DNA of 64,000 nt from Hofstenia miamia (Eukaryota; Xenacoelomorpha; Acoela): assembly GCA_004352715.1 (NCBI GenBank), contig SCFE01000066.1, positions 667,540-731,539 on the forward strand. The letters run 5' to 3'. The notes beneath the pieces were generated by a model. It worked only from the letters and a program-made list of their open reading frames with translations. It was not told the origin of the DNA and did no database searches. This document shows positions 1 through 11,740 of this stretch, piece by piece. Every line of letters begins with the position of its first letter. Within the stretch, counting starts at the first letter, position 1. The position numbers were made by a program, and so were the translations under genes.

Positions 1-1045
1 AGAAACTATTGTACACATTTTAGACGTTAATAAATCTTCAGGTTCCACTCATTTACCGTACTTTATCATTAAGAAATTCTTTCATATATTTGGCGAACAT
101 CTATCATTTGCATTTAATCAATGTATAGTTGAAAACAAATTTCCGGAAATAATGAAAAAGTCAGACATAACACCTTTGTATAAAAATGGAGATCCCCTCA
201 TTGCTAAAAATTATAGGCCAATCTCTAACACACCCTTTTAGTAAATTATTTGAAAAATTATTGCATATGCAAATCACCCAATACCTTGCATCTGAGAATA
301 TCATATCATCTAAACAATATGGTTTCCGCGCTAAACATAGTACAAGTGATGCAATTATTTCAATTACTGAAAAAATATCCTCAAATAAATCTCAAAATAA
401 ATTCAGTTGCATAGCACTTCTAGACTTAAGCAAAGCTTTTAATTCAATGAACTTTGAAATTTTGGCGATTAAACTTAAAAATTACGGATTTCAACAAAAT
501 TCAATTAAGTTACTTATGAGTTTTTTAGAAAACAGCGGGTTTTAATGAATAATATAAAATCAGATTATATTAAGACCGATCGAGGAGTGCCTCAAGGCAC
601 AGTACTAGGGCCAATTTTCTTTGGAATATATGTAAATGAGAATTAAACATGTAAAACATAGTGAAATATATCAATTTGCTGATGATACTTGCCTCATAAA
701 TACAGATAATGATGCATTTAGGGCAACAAAAAATTTACAAAGTGATATTGAAAATCTTTCTAGGTATTTCTCATCCAATCAATTAAAAATCAATATTGAA
801 AAAACGCAATTCATTATATTTTCCCCCAATTCTGTAAAATAAATAACAAACAAGATCGAATTAATTGTTAACAGTGTTCCAATGAAACAATCTGATCAAG
901 TTACATATTTAGGTGTTGATATTGACAAAGATTTAAAATTCGATAAATTTCTTTTAAAAAAGATACATAAAATGGCTTCTGGCGTTAGATACTTATACCA
1001 CCTCAGAAATTTTGGACCAGATTATCACGTTCAATTATTACATGC
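1..1045 (+). pseudogene. Non-LTR retrotransposon reverse transcriptase fragment (CR1/Jockey-like), broken
   Basis: Seen: conceptual translation in shifting plus frames gives the ordered landmarks of a LINE reverse transcriptase: NYRPIS near 205-225, QYGFRAKHST near 318-347, LLDLSKAF (motif A, Asp kept) near 418-441, GVPQGTVLGP near 586-615, FADD (motif C, both Asp kept) at 675-686, and YLGVDIDKDLKF near 906-941. Breaks: a frame change near 225-240, another around 540-570, a third near 630-640, and an in-frame TAA at 840-842. The 3' side runs into a gap at 1046 and the 5' side is cut by the window edge, so endonuclease and ORF1 are not visible. Known: these motifs are typical of CR1/Jockey-type LINEs, whose RT primes on nicked chromosomal DNA. 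Inference: a dead, moderately old copy; the clade is a guess from motif style. Confidence 0.9.
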
Positions 1046-2045
1046 NNNNNNNNNNNNNNNNNNNNNNNNNNNNNNNNNNNNNNNNNNNNNNNNNNNNNNN
1101 NNNNNNNNNNNNNNNNNNNNNNNNNNNNNNNNNNNNNNNNNNNNNNNNNNNNNNNNNNNNNNNNNNNNNNNNNNNNNNNNNNNNNNNNNNNNNNNNNNNN
1201 NNNNNNNNNNNNNNNNNNNNNNNNNNNNNNNNNNNNNNNNNNNNNNNNNNNNNNNNNNNNNNNNNNNNNNNNNNNNNNNNNNNNNNNNNNNNNNNNNNNN
1301 NNNNNNNNNNNNNNNNNNNNNNNNNNNNNNNNNNNNNNNNNNNNNNNNNNNNNNNNNNNNNNNNNNNNNNNNNNNNNNNNNNNNNNNNNNNNNNNNNNNN
1401 NNNNNNNNNNNNNNNNNNNNNNNNNNNNNNNNNNNNNNNNNNNNNNNNNNNNNNNNNNNNNNNNNNNNNNNNNNNNNNNNNNNNNNNNNNNNNNNNNNNN
1501 NNNNNNNNNNNNNNNNNNNNNNNNNNNNNNNNNNNNNNNNNNNNNNNNNNNNNNNNNNNNNNNNNNNNNNNNNNNNNNNNNNNNNNNNNNNNNNNNNNNN
1601 NNNNNNNNNNNNNNNNNNNNNNNNNNNNNNNNNNNNNNNNNNNNNNNNNNNNNNNNNNNNNNNNNNNNNNNNNNNNNNNNNNNNNNNNNNNNNNNNNNNN
1701 NNNNNNNNNNNNNNNNNNNNNNNNNNNNNNNNNNNNNNNNNNNNNNNNNNNNNNNNNNNNNNNNNNNNNNNNNNNNNNNNNNNNNNNNNNNNNNNNNNNN
1801 NNNNNNNNNNNNNNNNNNNNNNNNNNNNNNNNNNNNNNNNNNNNNNNNNNNNNNNNNNNNNNNNNNNNNNNNNNNNNNNNNNNNNNNNNNNNNNNNNNNN
1901 NNNNNNNNNNNNNNNNNNNNNNNNNNNNNNNNNNNNNNNNNNNNNNNNNNNNNNNNNNNNNNNNNNNNNNNNNNNNNNNNNNNNNNNNNNNNNNNNNNNN
2001 NNNNNNNNNNNNNNNNNNNNNNNNNNNNNNNNNNNNNNNNNNNNN
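1046..2045. other. Assembly gap (1000 N)
   Basis: Exactly 1000 N, so probably a placeholder of unknown true length. It cuts off the 3' end of the LINE fragment. Confidence 0.99.
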
Positions 2046-2113
2046 ATCAGGCCTTGATTTTCGAGTAAGTGGTTTCTGTTAAACTTTATAAAATGACTCG
2101 TACAGTTCTTACC

Positions 2114-2371
2114 TATTGATTTGATTTTTGGGCCATACATTAATAAAATATATATCACAACTAGTAGTAGAGCTACTAACAATTTTCCCCAAATATTCAA
2201 ACTAGGCCACAAAGAATGAAGATGTGCGATTTTATGATATTCACCAATGCTAGTGTTTAGAAACGAGAGCATTGTATGAAACTGTTGACTGATTCCTTGA
2301 AGGCGAACTTCCTTTTTTATTACGCTGGTGATGAAAGCAAAATAGCTCTTTTGGAAAGCGCTCCTCAATAC
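2114..2371 (-). CDS. Possible exon of an unidentified membrane protein
   Basis: I do not recognise the family. Seen on the minus strand: an open stretch of about 85 codons including SIGEYHKIAHLHSLWPSL followed by a strongly hydrophobic segment (LLVALLLVVIYILLMYG) and a basic flank (PKIKSIG). It ends in a very good 5' splice site: AATAG then GTAAGAAC, with the intron starting near 2113. Upstream, an in-frame TGA lies at 2372-2374. Beyond it the same frame stays open for about 20 more codons (including HKFGVGLEGF), so this is either an exon with a weak acceptor near 2371 (gctgag) or a decayed gene with one stop. The opposite strand also has an 83-codon ORF here (2276-2527) with a hydrophobic stretch. 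The splice donor is the reason I prefer the minus strand. The topology would be one TM helix near the C-terminal side of the exon. Confidence 0.35.
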
Positions 2372-3140
2372 TCAGCAATTGATCTCGAGTATGAAGCCTT
2401 CAAGTCCAACACCAAACTTATGATCTACCGTTCTAGTATTTTTAAATTGGTTTGTTGGTTTCTAATGTTTTTCATAATCCTCAATATGCATGCGGTATGC
2501 ATGTTAAATTTTAGAAGCAGTCCGTAAAATAAACTTATTGATGACACCTTCTGTTTTTAAAATTTTAGGAAATTACGATTTGTTTTTAAGTAGCAATTAT
2601 TGTACTGTGAGGAACATTTTTTTATGCAGGTCAAATTACTTATCCGGATGTTTAAATTGATTTCTATTAATTATGTATTAGAATTACCAAATTTTTCTTA
2701 TTCTGCTAATAGAGTTTACTTCAACTTCGGAATGATTATTGCAACACGCATAAATGGTTCAACATAAATCAATTGTATTTCGGACGTTAATTAATAATTT
2801 TTTCAAAAATATGCGAATATTTAGCTGCAATAATTATTTTTCACACTCCAGTGATTTTACATAAACCGGAGATATTTAACAAAACAGTGTTCCTTGAATG
2901 TATAAGCAGTCGTTTTATCCCGAGCAAGTCTTCATTGAAATTTCAAGCTCAGTAGTAGATTTATTTTTTAAGAATTTTTTCAACAATTTCATTCTAAAAG
3001 AGTTTTCTAAAACGTCAGCAGAAATCTCGCATTTCTATAATGAAACTCATTGGAATTTTTTCAACTCTAAATCCAACTTCTTAGAAATGTTGTCAAGAAA
3101 TATGCATAGTTTAAAAAGCTTAAACAATTAAATGTGAATT
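2372..3140. other. AT-rich stretch without an assignable gene
   Basis: Two plus-strand open frames occur (2276-2527 and 2898-3131). The second is rich in Phe, Asn, Ser and Lys, with no recognisable domain, and stops just before the gap. Neither shows a convincing start context or domain. Confidence 0.4.
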
Positions 3141-4140
3141 NNNNNNNNNNNNNNNNNNNNNNNNNNNNNNNNNNNNNNNNNNNNNNNNNNNNNNNNNNNN
3201 NNNNNNNNNNNNNNNNNNNNNNNNNNNNNNNNNNNNNNNNNNNNNNNNNNNNNNNNNNNNNNNNNNNNNNNNNNNNNNNNNNNNNNNNNNNNNNNNNNNN
3301 NNNNNNNNNNNNNNNNNNNNNNNNNNNNNNNNNNNNNNNNNNNNNNNNNNNNNNNNNNNNNNNNNNNNNNNNNNNNNNNNNNNNNNNNNNNNNNNNNNNN
3401 NNNNNNNNNNNNNNNNNNNNNNNNNNNNNNNNNNNNNNNNNNNNNNNNNNNNNNNNNNNNNNNNNNNNNNNNNNNNNNNNNNNNNNNNNNNNNNNNNNNN
3501 NNNNNNNNNNNNNNNNNNNNNNNNNNNNNNNNNNNNNNNNNNNNNNNNNNNNNNNNNNNNNNNNNNNNNNNNNNNNNNNNNNNNNNNNNNNNNNNNNNNN
3601 NNNNNNNNNNNNNNNNNNNNNNNNNNNNNNNNNNNNNNNNNNNNNNNNNNNNNNNNNNNNNNNNNNNNNNNNNNNNNNNNNNNNNNNNNNNNNNNNNNNN
3701 NNNNNNNNNNNNNNNNNNNNNNNNNNNNNNNNNNNNNNNNNNNNNNNNNNNNNNNNNNNNNNNNNNNNNNNNNNNNNNNNNNNNNNNNNNNNNNNNNNNN
3801 NNNNNNNNNNNNNNNNNNNNNNNNNNNNNNNNNNNNNNNNNNNNNNNNNNNNNNNNNNNNNNNNNNNNNNNNNNNNNNNNNNNNNNNNNNNNNNNNNNNN
3901 NNNNNNNNNNNNNNNNNNNNNNNNNNNNNNNNNNNNNNNNNNNNNNNNNNNNNNNNNNNNNNNNNNNNNNNNNNNNNNNNNNNNNNNNNNNNNNNNNNNN
4001 NNNNNNNNNNNNNNNNNNNNNNNNNNNNNNNNNNNNNNNNNNNNNNNNNNNNNNNNNNNNNNNNNNNNNNNNNNNNNNNNNNNNNNNNNNNNNNNNNNNN
4101 NNNNNNNNNNNNNNNNNNNNNNNNNNNNNNNNNNNNNNNN
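3141..4140. other. Assembly gap (1000 N)
   Basis: Exactly 1000 N, a placeholder-size gap. Confidence 0.99.
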
Positions 4141-4439
4141 CCATATATATGTAAAATAGAAATAAAATAGGAGATGATGTCTATTAAGAGTGCAAAATGA
4201 TTTAAAGAATAGTTATGTGCAATCAAATCAGAAAAAGCGAACAATACTATTTACAAATTTAATATTCAAAGGCACACTTAGTCACCTCTGCAAGTTGAGC
4301 TTTTAGGTTCGAGTGGAGTTGCAATTCTAACTCACTAGATTAAAGTTACAATCATACCTAGACTTTTTTTGCCGTTAGGTTAAGTTATATATAACCAGGG
4401 TTAGTATTTTTGTGCAATTAAAATAGTAAAATATGCATG
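4141..4439. other. Unique AT-rich flank left of the foldback-like element
   Basis: No ORF, no repeat. It follows the 3141-4140 gap and ends at the outer edge of the inverted arm. A GGTTCGAGT string near 4307 resembles a pol III B box but lacks a supporting A box. Confidence 0.4.
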
Positions 4440-6300
4440 AGTAGTTAAGACCGAGTGAAGGAGATCCCATTGGGACACATGACTATTTGCCATGCGGTAA
4501 TGGACTGATGCTTTTGGACACCATATAGCAATGAAATATTTTTGACAAAATTTAATTGAAAAAATTAATTTTTTTGACAATGTGCTCAGAGTAAAGTGAG
4601 AATTTTTGATTTCTAGGATTTAGTCAAACCGATATTTTTGATAACAAATTTCACTTAGGGCGTGTTTGTTGTAACAATGTTTAAACATGCAACGCCATGT
4701 TTTAAGGAAAACAATTCATAGATCCAAAACTCAAATATTTCAAACGAAAAATGATGTGTTATTTGCATTAGAGCGTGTTTCCAAGCGCGTTAATATTGAT
4801 CAAAACAAATATGCAAGAGGTGGAAAACAACCATTTCTTTAGCAATTGTGTGTAAATTGTACTAAATGTAAAGGCATTCATTACACAATGACTCTGAGTG
4901 ACGAAGTTCAGCATTGCACAATCTTCAAGCATCCATTTTCATTCTAAATATGACGGCACTTCCACATTCACCCAGGAGGTGGCCATCAGAAATGCGTTAA
5001 GCCATTTATTTAATGTGACTAGTTTTCCCCAGGAGACCTATTGTTACCACGGACCTAAACACACCACATTTTCAAAAACAAGATAGAAATATCCGCCAAA
5101 GCATATGAAGTATACCATTGATAAATCAATAAAAAATTGAAATGTCTGATATACACAACCAAGCAAATTCGCTTTCACAAATATCCAAATACAAAATGGA
5201 ATAAATATTCACCATGTTTAAGCATTACACACATGAAATAAAACGTATTGTATATGAGCTGATTTCTGCAGACCAAGTTGTTGTGCACAGCTTCACGGAA
5301 TCTAGCAAATTTTCACAGAGGTATCACCATTTATTTTCGTAGTTGACACAGGAAATCATTGTAAGCTGATGTATCCATAATAGTAATGCATTAATTCGCC
5401 CATCCAAGTTACTTGTGCTTCCATGTTGAATTAGCCATTCTAAATGCGTAAAATGTTTGTAAATAGGTAAACAAAGCTAATTAATAGCATATTCTTCAGA
5501 CGCAAAAAATCCAAGTGTAGGGTAATTGGAAGACAACTCACTAAGAATCTTGAGAAACAAACGTCATTTAAGTAAGCCAATGCATCCTTAATAGTAATAC
5601 ATTAATTCACCCATCCAAAATTACTTGTATGCCCAAAACACTGTTTCATTTCTACACAACAAATTAAGAGAATCAATAAAAGTAATCATTTATTCATTTG
5701 TAAGGTTTCCTTCTGTAAAGCCAATGTTATGAAATTGCCTTTGTACCAGTTGAATGTGTTTGGATATGATGAGGGAGACAGTCAAAATTTTACCTTGATT
5801 GACGTACTGTAATAATGTATATTTCGCCATCCAACAAAATGAATATTTCTTTAATATAGTAAATGTTGTTGTAAGCATTTCACACAACTAAAAAACACAC
5901 TAGATTTCAAACAAGGCGTCATGATTGATAAAACAACCAACTGCAGGTCATATGTTTATCGAGTTTTTCACGTTTAGATCTTATTTCGTTTATGACTTTG
6001 CATAGCTACATACAATACTATGGTTTTCTGCTTTATAACTTTAATGCGTAAAGACGATGACACATTTTGCTATTCATAGTTGATGATGATTTTTTTCCAT
6101 CGATAGATATGATTTCCAATTGTTAAATTTGTAAACTCTGTGATACCTTCGCCATTCTAAATGTATAAACGTTTGCAAATAGTGTATTATTCACAAGTAA
6201 GAATTTCAAGGAAAATACAAGGTAATGATTATACATAGCAAAAAAATTTCATTAATGTTCTGTAAATACAATCCAAAACACAAGAAAGCGAAAATTAGTG
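4440..6300 (+). repeat. Left inverted arm of the foldback-like element
   Basis: It matches 11741-13675 in reverse complement. Compared with the right arm, the left arm lacks roughly 50 bases near 6225-6230: the right arm has an extra block containing the TATAAAATCGCCTAACC sequence that is also repeated in the core. This shows the arms have diverged by indel as well as substitution, arguing against a simple assembly mirror. Confidence 0.8.
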
Positions 6301-9300
6301 TGTATAATTTATAGTTTCACTAAGCTACTAGTTATAAAAGTAGTAAATTTAGAGTGCATGCGATTAAACAAAATATTCAACATAGCAAAAATCAATTTAG
6401 TTTAAATCAAAAAGGTTGTATGTTGGAAAGAGATAATACTAAAATGTAAAAACGCATAAAGCCATACCAAACATGTACGATGGAAAAGACAAATAATGCA
6501 TCAATGCATTTAGATGTTGAAATAAAATATGGAAAAATATATGTAACATATCCTTTTATTTTGCGTACAGATGTATTTGAAATCCCCAGTCTAGTTTGTC
6601 CTGCTTTTTTAAAGTAGCGTTGAAGCAGATAGTTGATTAGTCACGAATCTTTTTAACATTAAATCAAAATAAACTCGAATTCCCCAGTTCAAAAAGCCAT
6701 TGACACAATTTGCATCAGTTCTTTGTAAAGTATCACTTGATAACTTCAATTCTCCCCAAGTCAAAAACACTACATTCTAAACTGTGTGATGGGGGTTCCA
6801 TGTATTTAATTCCTTTTGCTAATATTCAAATACAAACAAGAAATTTCTTTGTTAAAACTTAACATTACAGAGGCGTAATATACAATAAAGGCAAGCTAGT
6901 TTATTGGAAAAAGTAAACATGGATTATATGTAAAAACGAGCTAACATTACAAACGCATAAAATATAGACCTGCACATTAAAATCAAATTCGTTTTTCGAA
7001 CAATTTAAACGCAGTTTATGCATAAAGGCGTAAACATGCAAAGGGCTTCGTTTTCATTTTCAAAGCACACCGCATTTTCCATTGCAAAAATTCCAGCGCA
7101 ATACGAACATAAAGATAATTAATTGTACACACGTGTTTAGCATTAACACAAATTGATAAACCCAACACAACCCCTGATAATCCACTATGAAAAGAGAAAT
7201 CCAATGTATAAACCAATATCAAGATCATATATTGTTAGATTAAACGTAAAGTTTTGTGCCGAGCAAGGTCAGATATTAGAATACATATACAAATACCTGT
7301 AAATACTATATTATTCATACTTAAAAAATATACGCAAACTGTATTTTAAAGATAGATCAAAAAGAATTTTGAGAAAATTACAACCTAACAAACTATAGGT
7401 TAATATGCTGAAAAACATTGACTATAAAAAATCGCTTAACCATGGTATAAATTTCGCCATGACTTGAAATTAAAAGCATTTTTCGTAAATATCACAACCC
7501 ATACATCAAGTGTTAGATCGAATATTGCGTAAAAATACGATTTTTAATAAGTATTACAAACTAGTATAAACATGATGGAAGCGAAATTCAAGGATCAAAT
7601 GCATACCAATGCTTACATGCGAAGATGTATTTGAAATCTAAACCGTTTAAAGACGCTATGTCACCATTTATTGATTGTAAATAGAAAACTTAATAAGTGC
7701 TCGGTGAATAAATTCACCCAAACATTGCTACACACTACCAAATGTTGAATAAAGACCCAATTTTAAAATGTATATTCACTAAAATTCAACAATAAGCATA
7801 CCTATTTGAAAAAGCAGTATGGAATCAAAGAACCATTTTCACATCTGAGCGTAACTATTGATAGATATTGACTGAGCCTTCATTATATTTTGCCAAAATA
7901 ATCATCATTCTAGTCCATCTCTAACGTGATAGAAAAGAAATAACGTTTCTAAAAACAAAGCAACGTCATTGTTAATGATTCATTTAAATAGAACAAAATA
8001 ATTTTAAAATGTAATATTATTTCACTAATTATTTACTGAATATTTTCTCTTTGTTTTTACATAAATCTTTGTTTAAATTACTAACTTGAAACATGTTGTT
8101 TGGCGATTATAATATCCCCAGGAAACTAGAACATGTCGTTTTTGTACAAATTTCTTTAACGAACGAATAAATAAATAGACTATTTCAGCTAATGGTACAA
8201 TCTATTTAATCCAATATTTAAATTAATTAAACAAAGTTATCATGATAATCATTTAATGAAACATAAAATGAGTTACGCTTTTGAATAAATTAATATACAA
8301 TCTCCGTAAAATTGAACAGCATTTTTTGTTTACTGGGAGAATTTTTTTCTTTCTTCTCTTATAAGTTATCAAGCGTTGTAAAAAAGTTAACAAATCTCCA
8401 CATGCATTGTTCACAAGAATATTTTTTATGTTGTTTTCTTAAATTCACCAAACAGATAAATTCTTTTGTTTACCATCATTTTGCTCGAATTTATACACTT
8501 AATATTCATACAAAGTTCATTTTTTCGCAACAATTGTTTGTGAGGATAGCGGTTTTTTGAATAATCATTCAATAAATATATAATTCCATATCTAAATTTA
8601 CCGTGAACTCTCCCTTTCGCAATGAACAATGGACATTCTAACACGTTTTACTGTATTAGCAAATTATTAAAAAAAAAACATTGTCTATAAAATCGCTTAA
8701 CCACGTTATAAACTCGGAGAATTTAATACATTTTCGGTAAATATCATCCAAATGACACAACAAGCAAAAACTAATTTATAGTTTCAGTCAGTTGTTAGTT
8801 AAAAGATAGAAAAATTTCAACACATGTGATTAAAACAAGATCAATTACGCATAAATTCCTTAAAACGGAAATGTAAAAAAGCGTGAAAAGTGTATTATTC
8901 ACACCTACAAAGACGCATGGTAGTTGAAAAGGTAGATCGCTAAGAATTTTGAGAAATTTTGAAACAAAAAAAATTTTAGGTTAATATAGTGAAAAACATT
9001 GTCTATAAAATCGCTTAACCATGTTATAAACTTGAAAAAATTATACATGTGATGCTATTATACAAAATTTAATTCGTTTTCTCAGGAGGGCTATTCATTA
9101 CATACAAAAGGGTTACAAAAGAGTTTTTCAAATACATGCCACACTTCATTGTAAAAATTCGGAGATTTAATTTGTTTTTCGCTAATATTCAATATACAAA
9201 ATGGGAAAATAATTGAGCAGCGTGAATTCAAGTCATTCAATATAATTAATGATAATTTGGTGCAGGTCATGCTCAGAAATAAAAATATTTTCTGGAACAA

Positions 9301-9532
9301 GCCGAATTATGTAGGTCCTCCTAACTTATATATTGAATTCTCCAACCAGTGAATTGACGTATATCGGGATTGTCGTATATCGTATATTCGTATATTTCAG
9401 TAATTTTTTTTCATATATTACGATTCTTATATTTACCGAATTCATATATACTTTCGTATATTTTAGCCAAATTTTTTTTACCGCGGTTGCTATGTAGAAA
9501 AAATCTTAAACAAAATTACTGAATTTCAAAAG

Positions 9533-9879
9533 TTACAAATTGTAGTTTATCATCATGAGTTTGTCAAGAGTTGTTGCCTTCATTTGCAGTTGACCCAATG
9601 TTCGCCCGCATTTTGAAAATAATCTCTCCACTGGTGCCGAGCTCACCGGAACTGACAGAACTTCCAGTGCGATTATTGTCATTTCTGGCGCAGTATCCCA
9701 TTGCAATGCCCAGTATTTATCAGCGGCTTGTTTTTCTCTTGGAGAATTGACATACTGTTGCAAATATGCAAGGGGGTCAATATTAATAGAATTTGCACTT
9801 GGTGGCAGATCGTCCGCAAAGAGTGAAAATTACATAAGTTTACCCTTCTTAGCAGGAGGATCATCATCAACTGCGGTCG
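9533..9879 (-). pseudogene. hAT superfamily transposase, C-terminal (hATC dimerisation) fragment
   Basis: Seen on the minus strand: reading from 9879 the frame contains a stop (TAA at 9830-9832), then an open stretch of about 99 codons to the stop at 9533. The C-terminal part has SSAPVERLFSKCGR followed by a short helix-rich end. Known: this is the hallmark of the hATC dimerisation domain, where the Glu in the VERLFS block is the third catalytic acidic residue of the RNase-H-fold transposase. The core with the first two acidic residues would lie across the gap at 9880-10057, and nothing convincing resumes after it: a minus frame around 10058-10158 has no clear hAT motif. Inference: a dead fragment nested in the foldback-like core. 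It differs from the CGGBP1-like copy at 13.7-15.1 kb, so these are two separate hAT lineages. Confidence 0.8.
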
Positions 9880-10057
9880 NNNNNNNNNNNNNNNNNNNNN
9901 NNNNNNNNNNNNNNNNNNNNNNNNNNNNNNNNNNNNNNNNNNNNNNNNNNNNNNNNNNNNNNNNNNNNNNNNNNNNNNNNNNNNNNNNNNNNNNNNNNNN
10001 NNNNNNNNNNNNNNNNNNNNNNNNNNNNNNNNNNNNNNNNNNNNNNNNNNNNNNNNN
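9880..10057. other. Assembly gap (178 N)
   Basis: 178 N inside the hAT fragment. The odd size suggests an estimated rather than a default gap. Confidence 0.99.
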
Positions 10058-11740
10058 GATAAGACTTCCATAAGAAATGGGACATTTTCTATTGGACCTA
10101 ACAATCTACTGAGGCAAAATTCGGGGAAAGTAAGCCAAGGTTTTATGCGATTTTTCATCTAGCATATTGTAAATTTTTCAAATTTATGCAATTTTGTAGA
10201 CGCATTCTACAGCGATTAATGTCTGATACAATACATGCAAATTCAATCGCAGAAGAGCTAACCATATTGTGATTAGATGATGGGACCCAGTAATTCACTT
10301 CACCTTAGAAACATTTGCCTCATAAATGTTAACATAATTTTTTAATCTGAAATTTCTGTTTAAACAGTATCGCAAGAATTTCAAGAGGTATCAGGATACT
10401 GTTTAGTTAAAAAAATAACTGCTACAGATACACACTATATTTACAGATTCACGTTACGCACTCACGATACGCTTATCTTATATATGTATAGATTTATAAT
10501 AACCGCTAAAAAGCAACCAGAACAACAATGTGCATTTAGGAGGAGGAAAGAGGAAACTGAATCAGACTGCAATATATAGAAAAAATTTCGTGGGGCTTCA
10601 CTCGCTTTTGGCTACTCACTTGATCATAACTAAGATATCCCAAGTCAGAAAATTGCCACTTAATGGGGACATCTTTGAATATGAAATCCGTAATCTAACT
10701 TTACAATAGATCCTCAAAGCCTAAAAATTACAAAAGCAATCTATTTTATTGTTAAGCATCTGCAAACTAGACATTTCTAAAGTTTTGTTTGTGCCTATTT
10801 AATGGTATGTCTGTAACAGTAGTTTACCTGTAACTTTACATTGCAATAATTTTTTAAATATTACTTTTTGCAGCAAAAATGTTACTCCGGGGATTTCAAT
10901 GCTTACAAAAAATGGTCTACACTAATTAGCACTGAAGATTTTCAATTTTAGAAATAGGTTGTAAACAAGGCTAATATAAGTGATTGTGTTTAATCCCTAA
11001 GTGCTTGTAATGCGAATTTAATTGCAAGGTCATTATAACGAAGGTGAAATTACATCCTTAAAGCTTTTGAACTTAACAAATTACATTGTTCATACATTTC
11101 AATCTGTCTTATCGATCTTCAAAATGAAATGAATTTTGCCTCTAGATTAAAAAGACATTTTAATACAGCAAATAACACCAGATTTTCTCTATTGCTAATG
11201 GGCTAAAATTCTCAATTTTAAAGGTTTAGTTTTTGAATTAAACATCTTTAGAGAGGGTATGTTTAGTCATTGTGTGGCTATGGATGGAATATAGGCATGA
11301 TATATACGACTCCTAGACAGAAATGTTGCTTATGACAAAAACAAGCCCATTATTTAACAATCTTAGACGTGCAAAAATGGGTCGGCAATGCCAAATCCTT
11401 AAACATGTCAGCATTGCGACACGCTGCGGACACGCACACGCCGATTATCTCATCTCGGAAATATGTAATCACATTCACATCTTACAGAATGTTGTATATA
11501 TACGACATTCTTGGTCTGGTCTCGTATATTATCGTACACATGTAAATTCTAAAATTATTCATAGATTGATTGTACGATGCGCAAATAACTGCACTCTGTA
11601 ACCACGCCCCCCTCTTATATAATTAATCAACTAACAATGGGTTATGACTCATCAATTAGCACCTGTCAATCAATCTTAACAAATATGATGAACAATTTTT
11701 TGATGAGAGATTCCAAAAAAACTCACAAAAAATTTAATGA

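Larger units (their letters stand above)
6301..11740. other. Core of the foldback-like element, repeat-rich with a hAT remnant
   Basis: Degenerate direct repeats dominate 6300-9060. A segment at about 6225-6420 resembles 8690-8870 in the same orientation: both carry AATTTATAGTTTCA followed some 50-60 bases on by a GTGATTAAA-like string. From 9360 the character changes: a run of GTATAT/CGTATA motifs (9358-9470), the hAT transposase fragment, a gap, then 10058-11740 with no coding sequence I can support. CGTATAT-type motifs recur near 11295-11310 and 11490-11540, which may mark the other end of the inserted hAT element. The 92-codon plus ORF at 11323-11601 shows no domain. Confidence 0.5.

Noticed and set aside
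1012-2082. Long open frames across N runs (also at 3120-4244, 27472-28751, 29117-29586, 56205-56669)
   Set aside because: They consist almost wholly of unknown bases and carry no information.
4260-4345. tRNA- or SINE-like B box (GGTTCGAGT)
   Set aside because: No matching A box at the right distance and no cloverleaf pairing that I could draw.
4898-5086. 62-codon ORF repeated in the opposite arm (13027-13215) as a possible conserved gene
   Set aside because: The whole arm is repeated, so the frame is kept by DNA identity; no domain, low complexity, no start context.
5690-5887. 65-codon ORF repeated at 12226-12423
   Set aside because: Same reason: it is a by-product of the inverted arms.
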